This document shows, one piece after another, positions 1-6,677 of a stretch of DNA of 11,082 bases. The notes under the pieces are model-generated. The model ran no database searches and was not told where the DNA came from. It worked only from the letters and a program-made list of their open reading frames with translations. The DNA comes from Treponema sp. (GTDB lineage: Bacteria; Spirochaetota; Spirochaetia; Treponematales; Breznakiellaceae): NCBI GenBank assembly GCA_031281685.1, contig JAITFA010000043.1, forward strand, positions 1-11,082, written 5' to 3'. Every line of letters starts with the position of its first letter. Positions within the stretch are counted from its first letter, which is position 1. Both the position numbers and the translations under genes were made by a program.

Positions 1-10
1 CGTTTACCGG

Positions 11-16
11 TATAAT
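11..16 (+). promoter_or_regulatory. Perfect -10-like TATAAT box at the left edge
   Basis: A perfect TATAAT lies at 11-16. Any -35 box would fall just outside the window, so it cannot be judged. If it is used, transcription would begin around position 23, inside the TCGTGGG repeat, and would give the ABC transporter operon a leader of about 240 nt. This is a candidate only, because a single hexamer match in AT-rich DNA is weak evidence. Confidence 0.25.
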
Positions 17-19
17 AAG

Positions 20-54
20 TCGTGGGTCGTGGGTCGTGGGTCGTGGGTCGTGGG
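20..54. repeat. Heptanucleotide tandem repeat (TCGTGGG)x5
   Basis: Five perfect head-to-tail copies of TCGTGGG run from 20 to 54 and are followed by two more G residues. The + strand therefore has five GGG runs separated by the 4-nt spacer TCGT, which fits the usual G3N1-7 rule for an intramolecular G-quadruplex. Perfect short repeats of this kind are prone to slippage, so copy number may differ between strains. The repeat starts 3 bp after a TATAAT box and lies about 210 bp upstream of the ABC exporter operon. Confidence 0.9.
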
Positions 55-262
55 GGTGTTCTGTCTTTTTACCTGCCGTTTTCAAAAGCATGAAGCTATT
101 TTAATCCTTTTGCTAAAAGAGTCAAGAGATTTGCTCAAAATTGAGAATAATCTTTAACAAGAAGACTTTGTGCGCGAGCCAAAACCGCAAAAACCTATTG
201 CCACGAATTTTGCGGAGTGATAGCGTTATGGCTTAATCTTAAAAACACAGAAGGCTTTTTGT
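55..262 (+). other. AT-rich leader upstream of the ABC operon, no gene
   Basis: This stretch has no convincing open reading frame. It is clearly more AT-rich than the flanking coding DNA, especially from 60 to 190. A small inverted repeat (CTCAA-AA-TTGAG) lies at about 134-145. No -35/-10 pair matches consensus well; the best, TTGCGG (210-215) with TAATCT (234-239) and an 18-bp spacer, is only 3 of 6 in each box. The AGAAGG at 249-254 is a plausible ribosome binding site for the ATG at 263. The operon promoter may lie here, but it cannot be placed. Confidence 0.4.
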
Positions 263-2053
263 ATGTCGCCACTAAAATGGCTCTGGTCTTACATGGGTAA
301 GCGGCGCTTCCGGATCATCGCCGGGCTTGTCCTCGCCGCTATCAGTTCGGGAACTATGTTCGTCAATCCTATGCTTTCACAGCGTCTCATCGACGACGTG
401 ATCATGCCGCAAAATACGGAACCGCTCGTCAGACTGCTTCTCATGATGTTCGCCGTGCAGATTGCGCGTCTGTCCCTGCGCTACGTCATGGTGATACTCA
501 TGGAATTGAGCAGCACTGACGTTATGACGGATATACGCCGTCGTATGTACGAAGTGGTACAGAATCAGGACTACCGCTTCCTCAATCGCGTCCGCACCGG
601 GAACATTATGACCCGCATGACGAGCGACCTTGACATGATCCGGCACTCAGTCGCCTGGATCACTTACCAATTCGTTGACGCGGTGGTGCTTTTCGCCTCG
701 TCGTTCATCTTTCTCATGTTCGTCAACTGGAAGCTGGCGCTCTGTCTCACCGCTGTTACGCCATTCATCCTCTTGCTCTCACAGCGTTTCGTTAAACGCA
801 TCAGGCCCCGCTTTGTGCTGTTACGGCAGAAGCTCACGGAACTCAGCACCCGCGTTACCGAAACTATTGACGGCAACCGCGTGGTCAAAGCCTTTGCCCG
901 CGAACCGTTTGAACAGGAACGCTTTGAGAAACACAACGCCAAGTACCGTGATACCAGTGTTGAAAACGCGCTGATTTCGGCAAAGTATCAGCCGCTCCTT
1001 GAGTTTCTCAGTCAGATACTCGCGGTTATTACCCTGCTGGTTGGCGGCATCTTCCTTATCAAAGGCGAGCTGACCCCGGGTCAGTACCTTTCCTTTTCGT
1101 CGCTCACCTGGACCCTTGCCGCGCCCCTGCGTATGCTCGGTATTCTGCTTGCCGACCTGCAGCGTTTCCACGCCGCCGCCGGCATGATCATGGAAGTCGT
1201 GAACTCGGAAACCGGCATTGTGGATAAGCCCGGCGCCATAAAACTCATTCGCCCGTCAGGACGGGTTGAGTTCAAGAACGTCAGTTTTGATATTGACGGC
1301 GTACCTATCCTCAAGGACGTGAGCTTTAAGATAGAGCCGGGCGAGACCGTCGGCATACTGGGCAGTACCGGCGCGGGCAAAACTTCGCTGGTCAATATGC
1401 TCCTGCGCTTTTACGAGCCGACCACAGGCGAGGTGCTGCTTGACGATACCAATGTTAATCGCTATACCCTGTCGTCGCTGCGGCGGCGCGTGGGACTTGC
1501 CATGCAGGACGTATTCCTGTTCTCTGACTCGGTTAAGGGCAACATCGCGTATGGACGCCCTGGGCTTGATGAAGAGTCCATACACAAGCGGGCAGCGCAG
1601 GCGGACGCGGACGGCTTTATTCAGCGGATGCAGGACGGCTATGACACCCTCGTGGGCGAGCGCGGCGTGGGTCTGTCGGGCGGTCAGCGCCAGCGCATTT
1701 CGCTGGCACGGGCGCTTGCGGTGAAGCCCGCGGTGCTTATCCTTGACGACACCACTTCAGCGGTTGACAGCGAAACCGAGCAGTACATACAGCGCCAGCT
1801 CCGCGCTCTCGACTTCTCCTGCACCAAGATCATCATTGCCCAGCGCATCAGTTCATTCCGGGGCGCGAGCAGGATTCTGGTTATGGACAAAGGACGCATT
1901 GTGGAGCATGGCGCTCACGAGGAACTGCTGGCAAACAAAGGGTTCTACCACCACATCTGGACCTTGCAAAACAACGCGGGAATGACGGCTATGGAAATGG
2001 AGCCGGAAACCGTGTTTTCACCTGAAACAGAACTCAAACAGGCTACAATCTGA
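263..2053 (+). CDS. ABC exporter half-transporter, degenerate-site subunit
   Basis: A 596-residue fusion of an N-terminal six-helix membrane domain (about residues 15-305) and a C-terminal nucleotide-binding domain (about 335-575), the usual size for MsbA/LmrA/BmrC-type exporters. Visible motifs are Walker A GSTGAGKT (367-374), a Q-loop in AMQDVFLF, signature LSGGQ (471-475) and Walker B LILDD. The residue after the Walker B Asp, normally the catalytic Glu, is Asp496, and the switch-loop His is Gln527. These two changes are the known mark of the degenerate-site partner of heterodimeric exporters such as BmrC/BmrD or TM287/TM288. It contributes the intact LSGGQ signature to the partner's active site. 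The start has AGAAGG 8 nt upstream. The next gene begins 9 bp downstream, so the two are almost certainly co-translated. The substrate cannot be read from sequence; drug or lipid efflux is the family expectation. Confidence 0.93.
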   Translation: MSPLKWLWSYMGKRRFRIIAGLVLAAISSGTMFVNPMLSQRLIDDVIMPQNTEPLVRLLLMMFAVQIARLSLRYVMVILMELSSTDVMTDIRRRMYEVVQNQDYRFLNRVRTGNIMTRMTSDLDMIRHSVAWITYQFVDAVVLFASSFIFLMFVNWKLALCLTAVTPFILLLSQRFVKRIRPRFVLLRQKLTELSTRVTETIDGNRVVKAFAREPFEQERFEKHNAKYRDTSVENALISAKYQPLLEFLSQILAVITLLVGGIFLIKGELTPGQYLSFSSLTWTLAAPLRMLGILLADLQRFHAAAGMIMEVVNSETGIVDKPGAIKLIRPSGRVEFKNVSFDIDGVPILKDVSFKIEPGETVGILGSTGAGKTSLVNMLLRFYEPTTGEVLLDDTNVNRYTLSSLRRRVGLAMQDVFLFSDSVKGNIAYGRPGLDEESIHKRAAQADADGFIQRMQDGYDTLVGERGVGLSGGQRQRISLARALAVKPAVLILDDTTSAVDSETEQYIQRQLRALDFSCTKIIIAQRISSFRGASRILVMDKGRIVEHGAHEELLANKGFYHHIWTLQNNAGMTAMEMEPETVFSPETELKQATI

Positions 2054-2062
2054 GGTCAAAAA

Positions 2063-3871
2063 ATGAGTAAAAAGAAACAGCAAACGCAAAACGCGGCGGC
2101 GCAGGGACGCAACCGCTATGACGTTGACGAATACCTTGACGAGAAAATCAGCTTTTCCAACTTCAAGCGGTGTTTCGTCTATATATCACGGGTAAAAGGT
2201 CCCATGCTGGCGGCGCTGCTCCTCAGTCTTCTGGGAAGCGTCATTGGCTTGTCCGGTCCCCTCATCACCCAGCACGCGATTGACGTAGCAATCCCCAACA
2301 AGGACCTGGGCCGCCTCGTGTTAATGGTTGCGCTGCTCGGCGGCACTATCATCATCAGCATCGTCTTTGGCGCGATTCGCAACATACTGGTCGCAAAGGC
2401 TGGTCAGACCGTTATCCACGACATTCGTTACGACCTTTTCGCCCACCTGCAAAAGCTGCCCTTCTCCTATTACGACAGCCGCCCGCACGGTAAAATCTTT
2501 GTGCGCGTCGTGCCGTATGTAAACGGGGTGTCAGACGCCCTGTCAAACGGCGTGCTTAACTTCATCATCGAAATACTGAACATCGTCTTCATCATCTTCT
2601 TTATGTTTCAGGTCAGCGCCACCCTCGCCACGGTAACGATACTTGGCTTACCGGTACTCGCCCTGTTCATCTGGACGATTAAGACCCAGCAGCGCCGCGC
2701 ATGGCAGCGGGTGTCAAACAAAAACTCGAACCTCAACGCCTATGTGCAGGAATCAGTTGACGGCGTGCGCGTAACCCAAGCCTTTGACCAGCAGAAGCGC
2801 AACCTCGAAACGCTTGACCGCCTCGCAAAAGACCGTAACTACGAGTGGATGCACGCGCAGTACATCTCCAACTCCGTGTGGTTTTCCACCGAGACCATCA
2901 GCCAGATCGTGTTTTCCTTTGTGTATATTGTTGGCGTGTTCGCGCTTGAGCCAATGGCAAGTTTCGGTATGTTACTGGCAATGGGTAACTACGCATGGCG
3001 TTTCTGGCAACCCATCATCAACCTTGCCAACATCTACAACACGTTTATCACGGGTATGTCCTACCTCGACCGCATCTTTGACGCCATGTCCGAACCAGTA
3101 CTTATTGAGGACGCTAAGGACGCGGTGGAACTGCCGCCGATCCGCGGACACGTTGAGTTCCAGAACGTGAGCTTTGCCTATGACAAGGGCCGCCCCATTC
3201 TCAAGAACGTGAGTTTTGTCGCAGAGCCGAGCGACAGCATCGCCATTGTGGGACCCACGGGCGCGGGCAAGACGACCATTGTCAACCTGCTGTCGCGTTT
3301 TTACAACATCGAAGAAGGCACGGTGCGTATTGACGGCATCGACATCATGCGCCTGACCCTGTCGTCCTTACGCAAGCAGATGGGCATTATGTTGCAGGAC
3401 AGCTTTATCTTCACCGGCACCATTGCGGACAACATCCGCTACGGCAGGCTCGACGCCTCTGATGCTGAAGTTCGCGCAGCCGCTGAACTCATTGGCGCAA
3501 ACGTCTTTATCGAGAAACTGCCAAAGGCGTATGACACTGAAGTAACCGAGCGGGGCGGCGGCATCTCCCACGGCGAGAAACAACTGCTTGCCTTTGCCCG
3601 CACTCTTCTTGCTGACCCGCGTATCCTCATCCTCGACGAAGCCACCAGCAGCATTGATACTGGCACTGAACAGCTTGTGCAGGAAGGCATCCGCACGCTG
3701 ATGAAGGGGCGCACTTCGTTCCTGATTGCTCACCGGCTGTCCACGATCCGCGACTGTTCCCGCATCATGTACATTGCCGACGGACGGATCGTCGAGTCCG
3801 GCACACATGACGAACTCATGGCGCTCAAGGGCTATTACTACAAGCTCTGCCGCGCCCAGTATTCGGTGTAA
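2063..3871 (+). CDS. ABC exporter half-transporter, catalytic-site subunit
   Basis: A 602-residue membrane domain plus ATPase protein, the partner of the preceding gene. After a polar N-terminus of about 40 residues come the membrane helices (about 45-330). The nucleotide-binding domain then shows Walker A GPTGAGKT (397-404), Walker B LILDE with the catalytic Glu526, and the switch His557 (AHRLST). Its signature motif is altered to ISHGEKQ (501-507) in place of LSGGQ. The pair is thus complementary: this subunit's Walker A, Glu and His plus the partner's LSGGQ form the active site, while the partner's Asp/Gln plus this ISHGE form the degenerate site. The ribosome binding site GAGG (2052-2055) overlaps the TGA stop of the upstream gene (2051-2053), which suggests translational coupling. 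Together they should form one inner-membrane exporter; its cargo is unknown. Confidence 0.93.
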   Translation: MSKKKQQTQNAAAQGRNRYDVDEYLDEKISFSNFKRCFVYISRVKGPMLAALLLSLLGSVIGLSGPLITQHAIDVAIPNKDLGRLVLMVALLGGTIIISIVFGAIRNILVAKAGQTVIHDIRYDLFAHLQKLPFSYYDSRPHGKIFVRVVPYVNGVSDALSNGVLNFIIEILNIVFIIFFMFQVSATLATVTILGLPVLALFIWTIKTQQRRAWQRVSNKNSNLNAYVQESVDGVRVTQAFDQQKRNLETLDRLAKDRNYEWMHAQYISNSVWFSTETISQIVFSFVYIVGVFALEPMASFGMLLAMGNYAWRFWQPIINLANIYNTFITGMSYLDRIFDAMSEPVLIEDAKDAVELPPIRGHVEFQNVSFAYDKGRPILKNVSFVAEPSDSIAIVGPTGAGKTTIVNLLSRFYNIEEGTVRIDGIDIMRLTLSSLRKQMGIMLQDSFIFTGTIADNIRYGRLDASDAEVRAAAELIGANVFIEKLPKAYDTEVTERGGGISHGEKQLLAFARTLLADPRILILDEATSSIDTGTEQLVQEGIRTLMKGRTSFLIAHRLSTIRDCSRIMYIADGRIVESGTHDELMALKGYYYKLCRAQYSV

Positions 3872-3877
3872 GTGAGC

Positions 3878-3918
3878 GTTCCGCAATAAGCTGCCCGAAA
3901 CACAGCTTGTTGCGGAAC
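3878..3918 (+). terminator. Long hairpin just after the ABC operon (terminator-like)
   Basis: The arms GTTCCGCAATAAGCTG (3878-3893) and CAGCTTGTTGCGGAAC (3903-3918) pair over 16 bp with one G-U wobble and a 9-nt loop. It begins 7 bp after the ABC stop codon, so 3'-end formation or mRNA protection is likely. No T-run follows on either strand, so it is not a classical intrinsic terminator. Confidence 0.45.
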
Positions 3919-3926
3919 AAGTCAGA

Positions 3927-3950
3927 GTTCGTCTGGCGCCCAGACGGAAC
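3927..3950 (+). terminator. Second hairpin between the ABC operon and the regulator
   Basis: GTCTGG (3931-3936) and CCAGAC (3940-3945) pair around a CGC loop. The stem extends through GTTC (3927-3930) and GAAC (3947-3950) with one bulged G, giving about 10 bp. A short TTTT follows only at 3965-3968, too far for a standard terminator. It may act with the preceding hairpin to separate the exporter transcript from the regulator gene. Confidence 0.35.
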
Positions 3951-3992
3951 CCCGCGGATAGAAGTTTTACACACGCGGATAAAAACTGGACA
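3951..3992 (+). promoter_or_regulatory. 21-bp-spaced direct repeat, candidate AraC-type operator
   Basis: Two adjacent 21-bp copies (3951-3971 and 3972-3992) match at 15 of 21 positions. Each contains the identical core CGCGGATA (3953-3960 and 3974-3981) and ends in ACA. A 21-bp spacing puts both cores on the same helix face. AraC-family regulators typically bind direct repeats with this spacing, as at araI1-araI2. The repeat lies 34 bp upstream of the proposed start of the AraC-type gene, so autoregulation is the simplest reading. This is an inference from geometry only. Confidence 0.4.
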
Positions 3993-3993
3993 G

Positions 3994-4014
3994 GGTATAT
4001 TGTAAAAATATACC
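3994..4014. promoter_or_regulatory. Palindrome just upstream of the AraC-type gene
   Basis: GGTATATT (3994-4001) and AATATACC (4007-4014) form a perfect 8-bp inverted repeat around the 5-nt spacer GTAAA. With one bulged G the arms extend by two more pairs (CA at 3991-3992 with TG at 4015-4016). It ends 11 bp before the proposed ATG at 4026. It could be a repressor or autoregulator site, or an mRNA hairpin that limits access to the start; the sequence alone does not decide. Confidence 0.4.
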
Positions 4015-4025
4015 TGTTTACCAGC

Positions 4026-5369
4026 ATGGCTCACCTCCCACTGATTGATGGTTTGAGTGTAGTGGGGAAGGTTCATCCGGTCATAAATCAAGCCGCAAAA
4101 AATATGGAAAATCAAACAACTTGCCTGTATCATATCTTCATGCTTGAAAAACTGGGAATTTTTTATGATGAAGAGGTTCAGCGGCTCATCGACAGTTTTG
4201 CCGAATGTTTCCGGGTGCGCTTCACGATCTTTTCCGCTAACCATGAGGATATGATTCTGGGTTTCCCGTATGACGTTTCCCCGTACTGCAAGATGATACG
4301 GGAAAACCTTCATCTGCTTTCCTCCTGCCTCAATCAGAACCGGCAGATGTGCCGGCGCTGTGGGCGCTGTAAAGATACCCAGTACCCGCTTGTTTACCGC
4401 TGCCATGCGGGGCTTTACGAATCAGTGATGCCCATCAGGGTCAATCAACAGCTTATTGGCTACGCCATGATTGGTCAGTTCAGAGCTTGTGAGGAGGAGG
4501 GCGACATTCCGCCGGAGCTTTTCGCGCAGAGTCAAAAGCATTGCATTGACGCCGAGGCTTTGTGCGCGGCTTATCAGGAACTGCCGCTCTATGACAAGAC
4601 CTCAATGTGGAATATGGTGAATCTCTTTTCCGTACTGATCAATTTCATCATCATGAGGGAGTATATCAATGTTCATCAGCCCGGGCAGATAGAAAAAATA
4701 TCGCACTGGCTGGATAAGCATATCGCTGAAACCGTAGAACTTGATGATGTTGCCAACGCCATAGGCCGATGCCGTTCAACCGTCTCTCACCTTATCAAGC
4801 GGCAATTTGGCATGAGCTTCAAGCAGTTGTGCGCCCTCAAGCGGGTACGGCGTTTTGAGAGCCTGATCGCCGCTGAACCAAGCCTGACTATAACCGAGGC
4901 TGCGCTCAGAGTTGGCTATGACGACCCGCTTTACTTTTCCCGGATATACAAGAAGCTGCGGCTGATTCCCCCTATGGAATACGTCAAGTCCGTACGGAAT
5001 TCAGAGGCAGATCCGCGCATGAACGCGAATTGCGGTAACTATGTTGCCAATACGAATGAATTAGATACCTATCAGAGCTATTCGCGGACATCCGTAGAGA
5101 AAAAGTCGATAACCAAGTACATGGAAGGCGTACAGAGAGGGATTAGTTGGGAAAAGTGGATAGTCAAGGCTGTGGAACACCTTGGCAAGCGGAATGGAAT
5201 GGACTTCTCTGAGGCGGCGCGGTTTATTGTTGAGCGTGAACTAAACGCCTGCGGCTATTACAGAGAGGACTTTGAGCCGGGAGTAGATACCGGAGAGTCG
5301 TCAGCGACCAAAGGCGCCCGTCTTAACGAAACGATTGGACCCCCGGGACCACGGCTGGCTGATGTGTAG
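4026..5369 (+). CDS. PocR-domain AraC-family transcriptional regulator
   Basis: A 447-residue regulator. Residues of about 30-160 form a PocR-type sensory domain: the cluster C109-x2-C112-x2-C115 and C126 in 'YRCHAGLYESVMPI' fits that family, which in Salmonella PocR senses 1,2-propanediol. Residues of about 227-323 are an AraC-type double helix-turn-helix (VANAIGRCRSTVSHLIKRQF; AALRVGYDDPLYFSRIYKK). A 120-residue extension follows; at about 374-405 it holds a W-rich, amphipathic segment ending in a ribbon-helix-helix-like stretch (MDFSEAARFIVERELNACGY). Most AraC proteins stop soon after the second helix-turn-helix. The start is uncertain: no good ribosome binding site precedes ATG 4026, and in-frame ATGs at 4104 and 4140 would still keep the sensory domain. 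The ligand and targets are unknown; the exporter upstream and the gene's own promoter are the nearest candidates. Confidence 0.88.
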   Translation: MAHLPLIDGLSVVGKVHPVINQAAKNMENQTTCLYHIFMLEKLGIFYDEEVQRLIDSFAECFRVRFTIFSANHEDMILGFPYDVSPYCKMIRENLHLLSSCLNQNRQMCRRCGRCKDTQYPLVYRCHAGLYESVMPIRVNQQLIGYAMIGQFRACEEEGDIPPELFAQSQKHCIDAEALCAAYQELPLYDKTSMWNMVNLFSVLINFIIMREYINVHQPGQIEKISHWLDKHIAETVELDDVANAIGRCRSTVSHLIKRQFGMSFKQLCALKRVRRFESLIAAEPSLTITEAALRVGYDDPLYFSRIYKKLRLIPPMEYVKSVRNSEADPRMNANCGNYVANTNELDTYQSYSRTSVEKKSITKYMEGVQRGISWEKWIVKAVEHLGKRNGMDFSEAARFIVERELNACGYYREDFEPGVDTGESSATKGARLNETIGPPGPRLADV

Positions 5370-5394
5370 GACTGACAGGGTATGGTCAGTCCTA
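5367..5394. terminator. Bidirectional hairpin between convergent genes
   Basis: TAGGACTGAC (5367-5376) and GTCAGTCCTA (5385-5394) are perfect 10-bp arms with an 8-nt loop. The left arm contains the TAG stop codon of the regulator (5367-5369), and the right arm ends 5 bp before the stop of icd. The site fits a shared transcript end for two convergent genes only 30 bp apart. Neither strand has a T-run after the stem, so termination may need Rho or may be inefficient. Confidence 0.5.
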
Positions 5395-5399
5395 TGACT

Positions 5400-6602
5400 C
5401 TACGCGCTCATTGCGGCGCGAATCGCGCTGATGAAAGCAAACGTGTTGACTACTTCGGGTTTCAAGCCTTCGCAAAGGAGAGCGAGGTCTTTGGTCATAA
5501 TGCCCCGCTCAATTACGGACAGAGACGCGGCTTCGAGCTTGCTGGCAAAGGTAATGAGGGCATTGTGCTTGTCCAACTCGCCACGCTTGCGGAGCGCACC
5601 TGACCATGCAAAGATTGTAGCAATGGGGTTGGTGGAGGTTTCTTCGCCTTTGAGGTGCTGGTAATAGTGGCGGGTTACTGTGCCGTGGGCTGCTTCAAAC
5701 TCGAAGTTACCGTCCGGGCTGACCAAAACGCTGGTCATCATAGCCAGAGAACCAAAGGCAGTGGAAACCATGTCGCTCATCACATCGCCGTCGTAGTTCT
5801 TGCAAGCCCACACAAAACCGCCCTCTGAGCGCATGACCCGCGCCACTGCGTCGTCAATGAGCGTGTAGAAATACGTGATGCCGGCTTCCTTGAACTGCTC
5901 CGCGTACTCGGTATCGTAGACGCGCTGAAACAGGTTCTTGAAGGTCTGGTCGTACTGCTTTGAGATGGTGTCTTTGGTGGAAAACCAGAGGTCTTGCTTG
6001 CGGGAAAGGGCATAGCGAAAGCAGGCGTGCGCGAAGGATAGTATAGAAGAATCTTTGTTGTGCATGGCTTGAAGCACACCCGCGCCGTCAAAGTCATGGA
6101 TAGTTTCGCGGAACGTGTCGCCAGAGGAGCTGGTGAACACCAGCTCTGCCTTACCCGCTGACGGCACACGGTATTCCACAGCCTTGTACACATCGCCGTA
6201 CGCATGGCGGGCTATGCTGATGGGTTTCTGCCAAGTACGCACGACCGGTTTCACACAAGAGACCAGAATCGGCTCGCGGAACACCGTGCCGTCAAGAATG
6301 GCGCGTATAGTGGCGTTGGGGCTTTTCCACATGTTCTTGAGGTGATACTCGGCGACGCGCTGTTCATTCGGAGTGATGGTGGCGCACTTGACGCCTACGC
6401 GGAGGCGCTTGATTGCCTCGCCCGCGTCAATCGTTACTTGATCGCCGGTTTCGTCCCTGTGCTGGAGACCGAGGTCGTAGTACTCGGTTTTGAGATCAAT
6501 GAACGGCAGCAACAGTTCTTCCTTGAGTCGCCTCCAGATGATACGGGTCATTTCATCGCCGTCCATCTCCACAATGGGGTTCTTCATAACAATTCTTGAC
6601 AT
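5400..6602 (-). CDS. icd: NADP-dependent isocitrate dehydrogenase, eukaryotic type
   Basis: This cytoplasmic enzyme oxidatively decarboxylates isocitrate to 2-oxoglutarate, making NADPH. The 400-residue protein is collinear with human IDH1. Isocitrate-binding Arg100, Arg109 and Arg132 (ARHAYGD) and Tyr139 sit at the same numbers as in human IDH1. Lys210, Asp250, Asp273 and Asp277 (KNYDGDVMSD) supply the catalytic lysine and metal ligands. HGTVTRH (306-312) is the NADP-binding signature. It therefore belongs to the homodimeric eukaryote-like subfamily, not the E. coli Icd type. The start is well supported: AGGAGG (6608-6613) lies 5 nt before the ATG. The aconitase-family gene lies 75 bp upstream on the same strand, and icd also seems to have its own promoter in that gap. 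The likely role is making 2-oxoglutarate for glutamate synthesis and NADPH supply. Confidence 0.97.
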   Translation of the reverse strand: MSRIVMKNPIVEMDGDEMTRIIWRRLKEELLLPFIDLKTEYYDLGLQHRDETGDQVTIDAGEAIKRLRVGVKCATITPNEQRVAEYHLKNMWKSPNATIRAILDGTVFREPILVSCVKPVVRTWQKPISIARHAYGDVYKAVEYRVPSAGKAELVFTSSSGDTFRETIHDFDGAGVLQAMHNKDSSILSFAHACFRYALSRKQDLWFSTKDTISKQYDQTFKNLFQRVYDTEYAEQFKEAGITYFYTLIDDAVARVMRSEGGFVWACKNYDGDVMSDMVSTAFGSLAMMTSVLVSPDGNFEFEAAHGTVTRHYYQHLKGEETSTNPIATIFAWSGALRKRGELDKHNALITFASKLEAASLSVIERGIMTKDLALLCEGLKPEVVNTFAFISAIRAAMSA

Positions 6603-6632
6603 AAGTTCCTCCTAAGCTGTCTACATAAAACA

Positions 6633-6661
6633 AGTATAGATAGCGGCTTGGATGTTCACAA
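6633..6661 (-). promoter_or_regulatory. sigma70-like promoter for icd
   Basis: Read on the minus strand, TTGTGA (6661-6656) and TATACT (6638-6633) are separated by exactly 17 bp. The -10 box matches 5 of 6 consensus positions. Transcription would begin near 6626, giving a leader of about 24 nt that carries AGGAGG. The site lies wholly in the gap between the hydratase and icd, so icd could be expressed without its upstream neighbour. Confidence 0.6.
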
Positions 6662-6677
6662 GGCGCTCCACGTTTCG

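Noticed and set aside
120..240. sigma70 promoter for the ABC operon close to the gene
   Set aside because: The candidate pairs (for example 210-215 with 234-239) match only 3 of 6 positions in each box, which is not enough to call.
3368..4027. 219-codon minus-strand frame overlapping the end of the second ABC gene and the intergenic hairpins
   Set aside because: It is antisense to a clearly conserved ATPase domain and shows no recognisable domain.
3825..4406. 193-codon minus-strand frame antisense to the regulator's sensory domain
   Set aside because: The opposite strand encodes a recognisable PocR domain with its cysteine cluster; this frame has no family features.
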